Shown here: positions 25,498 to 33,184 of the stretch, one piece after another
Layout: each line of letters begins with the position of its first letter
Numbering within the stretch: position 1 is the stretch's first letter
Assembly: GCA_035552275.1 (NCBI GenBank)
Contig: DASZLR010000138.1
Coordinates: 1 to 40,316 of the forward strand
Source: DASVLX01 sp035552275
GTDB lineage: Bacteria > Actinomycetota > Actinomycetes > Mycobacteriales > Pseudonocardiaceae
Direction: 5' to 3'
DNA: 40,316 bases
Notes under the pieces: generated by a model
The model's database searches: none
What the model was told of the DNA's origin: nothing
What the model saw: the letters and a program-made list of their open reading frames with translations, nothing else
Translations under genes and position numbers: made by a program

Positions 25498-25513
25498 GTT
25501 AACGATGGCTAAC
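25498..25513. promoter_or_regulatory. TetR-type operator site 2 before the acyl-CoA carboxylase operon
   Basis: GTTAACGATGGCTAAC differs from site 1 at only two central bases and starts 28 bases after it. It lies 16 bases before the accD start codon, so binding here would block promoter clearance or translation initiation. Confidence 0.7.
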
Positions 25514-25529
25514 CGGGTGGAGGTGTGGC

Positions 25530-27167
25530 GTGGACGCACCACTGCGTCGACCGGCGCTCGCACCCATGCTGCGTTCCGCGGCTGACGCTGCCAGCGAGCC
25601 GTTCCGCCGCAACGCCAAGGCACATCAGGCGTTGGTGGATGAGCTGGACGCCAGGCTGTCCCGAACCCGTCGGGGAGGGCCCGAACCGGCGCGGGAGCGG
25701 CACGTGGCCCGCGGCAAGATGCTGCCGCGCGACCGCGTGGACGCGCTACTCGATCCCGGGTCGCCGTTCGTGGAGCTGTCCGCGCTCGCGGCCGGCGGCA
25801 TGTACGGCGACGAGGCGCCCTCGGCCGGCGTCATCGCCGGCATTGGGCGGGTGTCGGGTCGGGAATGCGTCGTGGTGGCCAACGACGCCACCGTCAAGGG
25901 CGGCACCTACTACCCGATGACGGTGAAGAAGCACCTGCGGGCGCAGGAGATCGCGCTGCACAACCGGCTGCCCTGCCTCTACCTGGTGGACTCCGGTGGT
26001 GCGTTCCTGCCGCGCCAGGACGAGGTGTTCCCGGATCGCGAGCACTTCGGCCGCATCTTCTTCAACCAGGCCACCATGTCCGCGCGGGGCATCCCGCAGA
26101 TTGCCGCCGTGCTCGGCTCGTCGACGGCCGGTGGCGCGTACGTGCCAGCGATGAGCGACGAGGCCGTGATCGTGCGCGACCAGGGCACGATCTTCCTCGG
26201 CGGCCCGCCGCTGGTGAAGGCCGCGACCGGCGAGGAAGTCAGCGCCGAAGACCTCGGCGGCGGTGAACTGCACGCCCGCACCTCCGGGGTGGTGGACCAC
26301 CTCGCCGCCGACGATGCGCACGCGCTGCGAATCGTCCGGACCATCGTGTCCACGCTCGGCCCACGCTCGGCTCCGCCCTGGCAGGTTGCGCCGACCGAGG
26401 CTCCGGCTGTCGATCCCGACGAGCTGTACGGCGTGCTGCCGACCGATCCGCGCACCCCCTACGACGTGCGCGAGGTGATCGCGCGGATCGTGGACGGCAG
26501 CCGGTTCGCCGAGTTCAAGCAGGAGTACGGCGCGACCCTGGTCACCGGGTTCGCCCGAATTCATGGCCATCCGGTCGGCGTGGTGGCCAACAACGGTGTG
26601 CTGTTCGGCGAGTCGGCGGTCAAGGGCGCGCACTTCATCGAACTGTGCGATCAGCGCGGGATTCCGTTGCTGTTCCTGCAGAACATCACCGGCTTCATGG
26701 TCGGCCGCGAGTACGAGGCGGCGGGTATCGCCAAGCACGGCGCGAAGATGGTCACGGCGGTCGCCTGCGCGCGGGTGCCCAAGTTCACCGTGATCATCGG
26801 CGGCTCGTTCGGCGCCGGCAACTACTCGATGTGCGGTCGGGCGTATTCGCCGCGCTTCCTGTGGATGTGGCCGAACGCGCGGATCTCGGTGATGGGCGGC
26901 GAACAGGCGGCCTCGGTGCTGGCCACCGTCCGTCGTGACCAGCTGGCCGCTCGCGGCGACGAATGGCCGGCCGAGGACGAGGAGTCGTTCAAGCAGCCGA
27001 TCCGCCAGCAGTACGAGGACCAGGGCAACCCGTACTACTCCACGGCGCGGCTGTGGGACGACGGCGTGATCGACCCGAAGGACACCCGGATGGTGCTCGG
27101 GCTGGCGCTGTCCGTGGCTGCCAACGCCCCGTTGGAGCCGGTCAGCCACGGCGTTTTCCGGATGTAG
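25530..27167 (+). CDS. accD1: Acyl-CoA carboxylase carboxyltransferase (beta) subunit, methylcrotonyl/AccD1 type
   Basis: The 545-residue carboxyltransferase moves CO2 from carboxybiotin to an acyl-CoA. The crotonase-like N and C halves carry the two oxyanion loops: SSTAGGAYVPAMSDEAVIV and IIGGSFGAGNYSMCGRAYSPRFLWMWP. FMVGREYEAAGIAKHGAKMVTAV is typical of methylcrotonyl-CoA carboxylase beta subunits. The order accD-accA-fadE matches the mycobacterial accD1-accA1-fadE19 leucine-degradation genes, so 3-methylcrotonyl-CoA is the most likely substrate; propionyl- or geranyl-CoA remain possible. The GTG start is preceded by GGTGGAGG. Two operators lie directly upstream. It is followed nine bases later by the biotin subunit. 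Confidence 0.92.
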   Translation: MDAPLRRPALAPMLRSAADAASEPFRRNAKAHQALVDELDARLSRTRRGGPEPARERHVARGKMLPRDRVDALLDPGSPFVELSALAAGGMYGDEAPSAGVIAGIGRVSGRECVVVANDATVKGGTYYPMTVKKHLRAQEIALHNRLPCLYLVDSGGAFLPRQDEVFPDREHFGRIFFNQATMSARGIPQIAAVLGSSTAGGAYVPAMSDEAVIVRDQGTIFLGGPPLVKAATGEEVSAEDLGGGELHARTSGVVDHLAADDAHALRIVRTIVSTLGPRSAPPWQVAPTEAPAVDPDELYGVLPTDPRTPYDVREVIARIVDGSRFAEFKQEYGATLVTGFARIHGHPVGVVANNGVLFGESAVKGAHFIELCDQRGIPLLFLQNITGFMVGREYEAAGIAKHGAKMVTAVACARVPKFTVIIGGSFGAGNYSMCGRAYSPRFLWMWPNARISVMGGEQAASVLATVRRDQLAARGDEWPAEDEESFKQPIRQQYEDQGNPYYSTARLWDDGVIDPKDTRMVLGLALSVAANAPLEPVSHGVFRM

Positions 27168-27176
27168 GGGGCTGGA

Positions 27177-29183
27177 ATGGTTGACGCTACCGTGTTTGAC
27201 ACCGTTCTGGTGGCCAACCGGGGCGAGATCGCGCTCCGGGTGATGCGGACGTTGCGGCGCATGGCAATTCGTTCCGTCGCCGTCTACACCGACGCCGACG
27301 TGGCCAGCCCGCACGTGGCCGCCGCCGAAGCGTCCGTCCACATTGGTCCCAGCTATCTCGACATTGGCCGGATCATCGACGCCGCCCGGCAGACCGGCGC
27401 CGAGGCCATCCATCCCGGCTACGGCTTCCTGTCCGAGAACGCGACGTTCGCCCGCGCCTGCGCGGACGCCGGAATCGTCTTCATCGGTCCGCCCGCTTCG
27501 GCGATCGAGATGATGGGCGACAAGATCGCGGCCAAGCGCGCGGTCACCGCGGTCGGCGTTCCGGTGGTGCCCGGCCGGTTCGAGCCGAACATGTCCGACG
27601 ACCAGTTGGTCGCGGCGGCCGTCGAGGTCGGATTCCCGGTGCTGCTCAAGCCTTCGGCCGGCGGCGGCGGCAAGGGGATGCGGCAGGTGCGAGCCGCCGA
27701 TGAGCTCCGGGCCGCCATCGAGTCGGCCCGCCGGGAGGCCGCCGCCGCGTTCGGCGACGACACACTGATGGTCGAGCGATACGTCGACACGCCGCGGCAC
27801 ATCGAGATCCAGGTGCTCGCCGACACCTACGGCACCGTCCTGCATCTGGGCGAGCGGGAGTGCAGCCTGCAACGCCGGCACCAGAAGATCATCGAAGAGG
27901 CGCCCTCGCCGTTGCTCACCGGCTTGCCCGGTGGCGCGGAGATCCGCCGGCGGATGGGACAGGCCGCCGTGGACGCCGCCAAGGCCGCCGGCTATATCGG
28001 CGCGGGCACAGTGGAATTCGTGGTGTCCACGGCCGACCCCGGCGAATTCTTCTTTCTGGAGATGAACACCCGATTGCAGGTCGAGCACCCGGTTACCGAG
28101 CAGGTCACCGGCATTGACCTCGTGGCGCAGCAGATCCTGGTGGCCGCCGGGCAACGCCTGTCGCTGCGGCAGGAGGACGTCCGGGTGACCGGGCACGCCG
28201 TCGAGGCGCGCGTGTACGCCGAGGACCCGGCCCGTGGTTTCCTGCCCACCGGCGGCCGGATTCTGGCGCTGGCCGAGCCGGCAGACCTGGTCCGGGTCGA
28301 CTCGTCGCTGGCTGAGGGCGTCGTGATCGGCAGCGACTACGACCCGATGCTGGCCAAGTACATCGCGCACGCCGACAGTCGGGACGAGGCGCTGCGCGAG
28401 CTGCGTCGGGCGCTCGGCTCGGCGACCGTGCTGGGCGTCACCACCAACATCGACTTCCTGCGGCGGCTGCTGGCCGATCCCGAGGTGCTGGCCGGAAATC
28501 TGGACACCGGGCTGGTCGAACGCCGACTGGACACCCTGGTTGACACCGACCTGCCGGTCGAAGTGCTGGTCGCCGCCGCGCTGGAACGCGCTCTCGCCCT
28601 TGAACCGTCCACTGGGGACAGTGGTCGGGTGGACCCGTGGGATCTGCCCGGCGGTTGGCGGCTCGGCGGCCGGGCGTGGACCACCTGGCTGATCGGAGTC
28701 GCCGGCGGTGCGTCCATCCAGGTCATGGTTCGTGGCCAGGCCTTCGCGGCCGAGGTCGCGATCGGCGACGGCGAGCCGCAGCCGGCTACGGCTCGCTGGG
28801 CCGACGGCGCGCTGGTGGTCGAGTACGCCGGCCGCACCCGGCGATACGCCTGTGCGCGGGAGGACGGCGTGTGCTGGCTGGGCGCCGAGGGCCGGGCCTG
28901 GGCGCTGACCGAGACCGAACCGCTGGCCGCCGTCGCCGTCGACCGCACGGCGACGGCCGGCCCGGTGACCAGTCCGATGCCGGGAACCGTGCTGGTGGTC
29001 AGAGCGAGCCGGGGCGACCGGGTGGCGGCCGGAACCCCGCTGGTGATCGTGGAGGCGATGAAGATGGAGCACACCGTGACCGCGCCGATGGACGGCGTGG
29101 TGGCCGAACTGCCGGTGCGGGCCGGTCAACGCGTGCGGCTGGACGAACTGCTGGCCGTGATCGAGCCGGAGGTGAGATCATGA
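27177..29183 (+). CDS. accA1: Acyl-CoA carboxylase biotin carboxylase/BCCP (alpha) subunit
   Basis: The 668-residue subunit carboxylates biotin with ATP and bicarbonate and carries the biotin. The biotin carboxylase domain (about 5-450) starts FDTVLVANRGEIALRVMRTLRRM and includes the ATP-grasp loop KPSAGGGGKGMR, EVVEERECSLQRRHQKIIEEAP-type sequence (GERECSLQRRHQKIIEEAPS) and EMNTRLQVEHPVTE. A BT-like linker (about 460-585) precedes the C-terminal BCCP domain, where the EAMKMEH motif has the biotinylated Lys629. The ATG lies nine bases after accD. Its stop overlaps the acyl-CoA dehydrogenase start (ATGA). It forms the holo-carboxylase with the product of the preceding gene. Confidence 0.94.
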   Translation: MVDATVFDTVLVANRGEIALRVMRTLRRMAIRSVAVYTDADVASPHVAAAEASVHIGPSYLDIGRIIDAARQTGAEAIHPGYGFLSENATFARACADAGIVFIGPPASAIEMMGDKIAAKRAVTAVGVPVVPGRFEPNMSDDQLVAAAVEVGFPVLLKPSAGGGGKGMRQVRAADELRAAIESARREAAAAFGDDTLMVERYVDTPRHIEIQVLADTYGTVLHLGERECSLQRRHQKIIEEAPSPLLTGLPGGAEIRRRMGQAAVDAAKAAGYIGAGTVEFVVSTADPGEFFFLEMNTRLQVEHPVTEQVTGIDLVAQQILVAAGQRLSLRQEDVRVTGHAVEARVYAEDPARGFLPTGGRILALAEPADLVRVDSSLAEGVVIGSDYDPMLAKYIAHADSRDEALRELRRALGSATVLGVTTNIDFLRRLLADPEVLAGNLDTGLVERRLDTLVDTDLPVEVLVAAALERALALEPSTGDSGRVDPWDLPGGWRLGGRAWTTWLIGVAGGASIQVMVRGQAFAAEVAIGDGEPQPATARWADGALVVEYAGRTRRYACAREDGVCWLGAEGRAWALTETEPLAAVAVDRTATAGPVTSPMPGTVLVVRASRGDRVAAGTPLVIVEAMKMEHTVTAPMDGVVAELPVRAGQRVRLDELLAVIEPEVRS

Positions 29184-30343
29184 TCGACTTTCGGTTGGAC
29201 GAGGACTACGAGACGCTGCGCAAGACCGTCGAGCACTTCGCGCACGACGAGGTGGCGCCGGTCATCGGCGACTACTACGAGCGCGGCGAGTTCCCCTACG
29301 GGCTGGTCGCGGCGATGGGCCGGATGGGCCTGTTCGGGCTGCCGTTCGCCGAGGAATACGGCGGGATGGGCGGCGACTACTTCGCGCTGTGCCTGGCACT
29401 GGAGGAACTGGCCAGGGTCGACTCGTCGGTGGCGATCACCCTGGAGGCCGGGGTCTCGCTGGGTGCGATGCCGATCTACCGGTTCGGCACCGAGGAACAG
29501 AAGCGGCGGTGGCTGCCGGCGTTGTGCGCTGGGCAGCGACTGGGCGCGTTCGGGTTGACTGAGCCCGGCGGCGGCTCGGACGCCGGCGCCACCCGAACGA
29601 CCGCGAAACTCGAGTCGGGGCCGGGCGGCGACGAGTGGGTCATCAACGGCACCAAGGCATTCATCACCAATTCCGGCACCGACATCACCGAGTTGATCAC
29701 CGTCACCGCGGTCACCGGGACGGACGCGCGGGGGCGGAAGGAGATCTCCGCGATCATCGTGCCGTCCGACTCCGCGGGCCTGGCGGTGTCGAAGAAGTAC
29801 TCCAAGGTGGGCTGGAACGCTTCGGACACCCATGAGCTGTCCTTCGCGGACTGTCGAGTGCCGGCCGAGAACCTGCTCGGCGCGCGGGGCCGCGGCTACG
29901 CGCAGTTCCTGTCCATCCTGGACGAAGGCCGGATCGCCATCGCGGCGCTGTCCGCCGGGCTCGCCCAGGGGTGTGTGGACGAGTGCGTGCGCTACGCCGG
30001 GCAGCGCGAGGCGTTCGGCCGGCCGATCGGGGAGCACCAGGCGATCCAGTTCAAGATCGCCGACATGGCGACCCGCGCGCATACCGCGCGGCTGGCCTAC
30101 TACCAGGCCGCTGGTCGGCTGGTGCGCGGCGAATCAGTCAAAAAGGACGCGGCGATGGCCAAGCTGGTGGCGTCGAACGCGGCGATGGACAACGCCCGGG
30201 ACGCCACCCAGGTGTTCGGCGGCTACGGATTCATGAACGAGACACCGGTCGGGCGGTTCTATCGGGACGCGAAGATTCTTGAGGTCGGCGAGGGCACCAG
30301 CGAGATTCAGCGGATGCTCATCGCGCGGGAGCTGGGCTTGTAG
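29180..30343 (+). CDS. Acyl-CoA dehydrogenase, short/branched-chain (FadE19-like)
   Basis: The 387-residue FAD enzyme oxidises acyl-CoA to the 2-enoyl-CoA and passes electrons to ETF. Expected motifs are GLPFAEEYGGMGGDYFALCLALEELARVDSSVAITLEAGVSLG, FGLTEPGGGSDAG, FITNSGTD and FGGYGFMNETPVGRFYRDAKI. The C-terminal VGEGTSEIQ places the catalytic base at Glu371, the position used by medium- and short/branched-chain enzymes. Isovaleryl-CoA dehydrogenases have Ala or Gly there, so this is probably not a classical isovaleryl enzyme. The start codon overlaps the carboxylase stop, so the three genes form one operon. FadE19-type activity on 2-methylbutyryl- or isobutyryl-CoA is likely. Confidence 0.93.
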   Translation: MIDFRLDEDYETLRKTVEHFAHDEVAPVIGDYYERGEFPYGLVAAMGRMGLFGLPFAEEYGGMGGDYFALCLALEELARVDSSVAITLEAGVSLGAMPIYRFGTEEQKRRWLPALCAGQRLGAFGLTEPGGGSDAGATRTTAKLESGPGGDEWVINGTKAFITNSGTDITELITVTAVTGTDARGRKEISAIIVPSDSAGLAVSKKYSKVGWNASDTHELSFADCRVPAENLLGARGRGYAQFLSILDEGRIAIAALSAGLAQGCVDECVRYAGQREAFGRPIGEHQAIQFKIADMATRAHTARLAYYQAAGRLVRGESVKKDAAMAKLVASNAAMDNARDATQVFGGYGFMNETPVGRFYRDAKILEVGEGTSEIQRMLIARELGL

Positions 30344-30643
30344 CGTCAACTGTCAAGTGTGGACAACTGGCCGGGCGGGTTTCCAGTAGGTGCCAACCGA
30401 GCGGTTGACGCGTCCCACGCCCGCGCTCTGACCTGGGCGAATTCTGATCATTGTGGTTGCTGTCCGGGCAGCTGGCCGCCGGCTGGATCCTCAGCGGGGT
30501 GTGTCCTTGTTCGATACCGAGGGTGAGTTCGGTGTAACGAAACGGTGGCGCGCGGCGGACATCCTTCCGAACGGGATACCTGCCCTCTAGATTCTGCGTG
30601 TCAGTCTCAGACCTGCCGGCCGGATGACGAAGGGGACGCTGCC
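30343..30643. other. Intergenic region with an 8-bp inverted repeat
   Basis: GCGTCAAC (30343-30350, touching the dehydrogenase stop) and GTTGACGC (30404-30411) are perfect inverted arms 53 bases apart. They may be ends of a small element, or a terminator with a large loop. The rest of the 300-base gap should hold the promoter of the S53 peptidase gene; no clear -35/-10 pair was found. Confidence 0.35.
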
Positions 30644-32644
30644 TTGCGAAAGACACCCGCACTACTCGCCGCACTCGCGGTCGTGGGAGGTGTGGCGGCC
30701 GCGTTCCCGGCGAGTGCCGCCGCGGCCACCCCGATCGCCGTTCCCGACTCCCATCCGACCTGGGCCACGTCCAACGCCAAGGTCGCCGACGCGCCGGCCA
30801 GCGCGCCGCTCACCTTCCGGGTGTACCTCAACAGCCCGAACGAGGCCGCCGCCGAATCGCTGGCCCAGGCGGTGTCGACACCGGGCAACGCGCTGTTCCG
30901 GAAGTACCTCAGCCCGGCCCAGGTCAAGGCGCAGTTCGCGCCGACCCAGGCCACCGTCGACGCGGTCAGCTCCTGGCTGAACGCGTCCGGGTTCCGGGTG
31001 GCGGACGTGGCCGCCAACAACGCCTACGTCGAGGCCACCGGCACGGTCTCCCAGGCCGACCAGACGTTCAACGTGCGACTGGGCCTGTACAAAGTTCTCG
31101 GCCAGGTGCTGCGAGCCAGCCAGACCGACCTGACGGTGCCGGCCGCGGTCTCGTCGGACGTGCTCAGCGTCGTCGGCCTGGACCAGTCCGAGTCACTGCT
31201 GAAGCCGGATCTCGCCGGCGGTTCCAACGACGTGACCGGCAGCGGTTCATCCACTGGTTCATCGACACCGGCCGCCGGCCCCGCCCAGGCGCCGCCACCG
31301 CCAGCCGGCTTCCGCAACGCGCAGCCCTGCGGCGCGTACTACGGCCAGACGGTGGACACCACCGATCCGAGCTACGCCGGCCAGCAGCTGCCCTACTCGC
31401 CGTGCGGCTACACGCCGGAGCAGATGCGGTCCGCGTACGGCGTCAACCAACTGCTCGACCAGGGTGTCGACGGATCCGGCACGACGGTGGCGATCGTGGA
31501 CGCGTTCGCCTCGCCGACGCTGTACCAGGACGCCGCCGAGTACGCCCAGCGCAACGACCCGGCGCACCCGCTGACGCAGTCGCAGTTCAAGGAGGACATC
31601 TTCCCGCCGACCGTCAGCCTGGAACCGCCGGACCAGTGCGACGCCTCCGGTTGGTACGGGGAGCAGACGCTGGACGTCGAGGCCGTGCACGCGATGGCGC
31701 CCGGCGCGCACATCCTGTACGTCGGCGGCTCGGACTGCGAGGACCCCTCGCTGGACAAGGCGCTCAACGACGTGGTGGCCAACCACCTGGCGAACGAGGT
31801 GTCCAACTCCTACGGCGACCAGGGCGAGGCCCTGCCGCAGCAGGACATCCGGGCGTTCAACAAGATCGCGACGCAGGCCGTGATCGAGGGCATCGGCCTG
31901 TACTTCTCCTCCGGTGACTCCGGCGACGAGGTCGCCAACCTGGGTTACCCGTCGCCGGACTTCTCCGCGTCCGACCCATGGGTGACCGCGGTCGGTGGCA
32001 CCAGCACCGGGATCGGCGCGAACGGCAAGATCAGCGTGGTGACCGGTTGGGAGACCGGCAAGAGCACGCTGACCAACGGCGCGTGGACGCCCCCCGCGCC
32101 CGGGAACTACCTGTACGGCGCCGGCGGCGGCACCAGCCGGCTGTTCAACGAGCCGTTCTACCAGAAGGGCGTCGTGCCCACCGCGCTCGCCAACGAGAAC
32201 CAGAAGGGCCATGGCACGGGCCGGGTGGTGCCGGACATCTCGATGGACGCCGACCCCAACACCGGTTTCCTGATCGGGATCACCCAGACGTTCCCGGACG
32301 GCGTCTACTACGACCAGTACCGGATCGGCGGCACCAGCCTGGCGTCCCCGCTGTTCGCCGGCGAGGTCGCGGTGGCGGACGACCTGAGCGGCTACCACCA
32401 CGGGTTCATCAACCCCGAGCTGTACCAGGTGTTGGCCGGCAGCCCGGCGATCCGGGATGTCAAGCCGGTCAACGGCGGTGTGGTCCGGGTGGACTATGTG
32501 GACGGTCTCGACCCGGCCAAGGGCTACGTCCGTTCGGTCCGCTCGTTCAACTACCCGAACATCACCATCCACACAACGGACGGCTACGACAATGTGACCG
32601 GACTGGGCACGCCCAACGGCGAGTCCTTCCTGTTCCTGCTGTAG
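30644..32644 (+). CDS. Large secreted S53 (sedolisin) peptidase
   Basis: This 666-residue pre-pro-peptidase is secreted. The signal peptide (LRKTPALLAALAVVGGVAAAFPASAAAA) ends near residue 28. The pro-domain covers about 50-185 (FRVYLNSPNEAAAESLAQAVSTPGNALFRKYLSP). A Gly/Ser/Pro-rich linker (about 190-222) leads to a Cys-containing insert and the catalytic domain with Glu340 and Asp344 (EQTLD), Asp425 (SSGDSG) and Ser565 (GGTSLASP). The calcium-site motif is GYDNVTGLGTPNG. The TTG at 30644 is chosen because AAGGGGA sits eight bases before it and the signal peptide starts there; upstream sequence is not signal-like. It is longer than its paralog at 12598 and only distantly related. A long palindrome follows the stop. 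Confidence 0.92.
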   Translation: MRKTPALLAALAVVGGVAAAFPASAAAATPIAVPDSHPTWATSNAKVADAPASAPLTFRVYLNSPNEAAAESLAQAVSTPGNALFRKYLSPAQVKAQFAPTQATVDAVSSWLNASGFRVADVAANNAYVEATGTVSQADQTFNVRLGLYKVLGQVLRASQTDLTVPAAVSSDVLSVVGLDQSESLLKPDLAGGSNDVTGSGSSTGSSTPAAGPAQAPPPPAGFRNAQPCGAYYGQTVDTTDPSYAGQQLPYSPCGYTPEQMRSAYGVNQLLDQGVDGSGTTVAIVDAFASPTLYQDAAEYAQRNDPAHPLTQSQFKEDIFPPTVSLEPPDQCDASGWYGEQTLDVEAVHAMAPGAHILYVGGSDCEDPSLDKALNDVVANHLANEVSNSYGDQGEALPQQDIRAFNKIATQAVIEGIGLYFSSGDSGDEVANLGYPSPDFSASDPWVTAVGGTSTGIGANGKISVVTGWETGKSTLTNGAWTPPAPGNYLYGAGGGTSRLFNEPFYQKGVVPTALANENQKGHGTGRVVPDISMDADPNTGFLIGITQTFPDGVYYDQYRIGGTSLASPLFAGEVAVADDLSGYHHGFINPELYQVLAGSPAIRDVKPVNGGVVRVDYVDGLDPAKGYVRSVRSFNYPNITIHTTDGYDNVTGLGTPNGESFLFLL

Positions 32645-32664
32645 CTTTCCCGCTCGACCAGACC

Positions 32665-32702
32665 GTGGCCCTGGCACCTGAATTCTCAGGCGCCAGGGCC
32701 AC
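32665..32702. terminator. Long near-perfect palindrome, bidirectional terminator
   Basis: GTGGCCCTGGC and GCCAGGGCCAC are outer arms, with CCTGA/TCAGG inside a single A-C mismatch and an ATTC centre, 20 bases after the S53 stop. With one more mismatch the stem extends further (GAC/GTC). It is the strongest hairpin in the window. Confidence 0.8.
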
Positions 32703-33184
32703 CGTCATTGTCCTCAAGGGACGTTCATGCCAGCCGGTGCCGCCGTCCGCCGGGCGCTGGGTCGGTTCGAACCGGTGGATGCGGCGATGCCCGGCTGGCA
32801 GGTCATCGGCGAGAGCACGGTTCGGCCCCGCCGAGCGAACTTGCTGCTGATGTTGCGCCGTTAGCGAGACCGTTGCGACGCCATCGTTCCTCGCGCACCG
32901 AACACTCGCTGCGCGAGGAGTGGCCGGAGTCGGCGAAGCAGATCGGCCAGTCCAGGTCGCGGTTCGTGTTGACCTCGATGATTCCGAGGCAGGCGTCCTG
33001 CTTGAGCTCCGCGAACAGCCCACGGTCCGACGGCAGCCGTCGCGTCGGCCGCAACGGCACCGATACAGGTTCTCGATACGCGAACCTCCCGCGATGTGGT
33101 CTGGCGCACGTCGACCGCTCCATGGTACAAAGCAAACGGTATGAAACAGACTATCATCATCTGCGATGAGGAGTCAGGTCGACG
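32703..33184. other. Gene-poor stretch with a possible gene remnant before the lar operon
   Basis: No intact gene is convincing. On the minus strand, from about 33040 to 32893, a frame reads SDRGLFAELKQDACLGIIEVNTN and on to RDLDWPICFADSGHS with strongly GC-rich third positions, as in real coding sequence. It has no good start or stop context and its ends decay into Arg/Ser-rich noise. I cannot name the family. It may be what is left of a gene disrupted when the lar operon arrived. The last 60 bases (AT-richer, with TATCAT at 33152-33157) probably hold the larA promoter. Confidence 0.35.

Noticed and set aside
25746..29129. Minus-strand frame of 1127 codons opposite the two carboxylase genes
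   Set aside because: It spans two well-identified genes and the gap between them, is rich in Arg, His and Gln, and shows no family motif. It is a shadow frame.
32770..32785. GGTTCGAACC resembling a tRNA T-loop
   Set aside because: No acceptor stem, anticodon arm or D-arm can be built around it.
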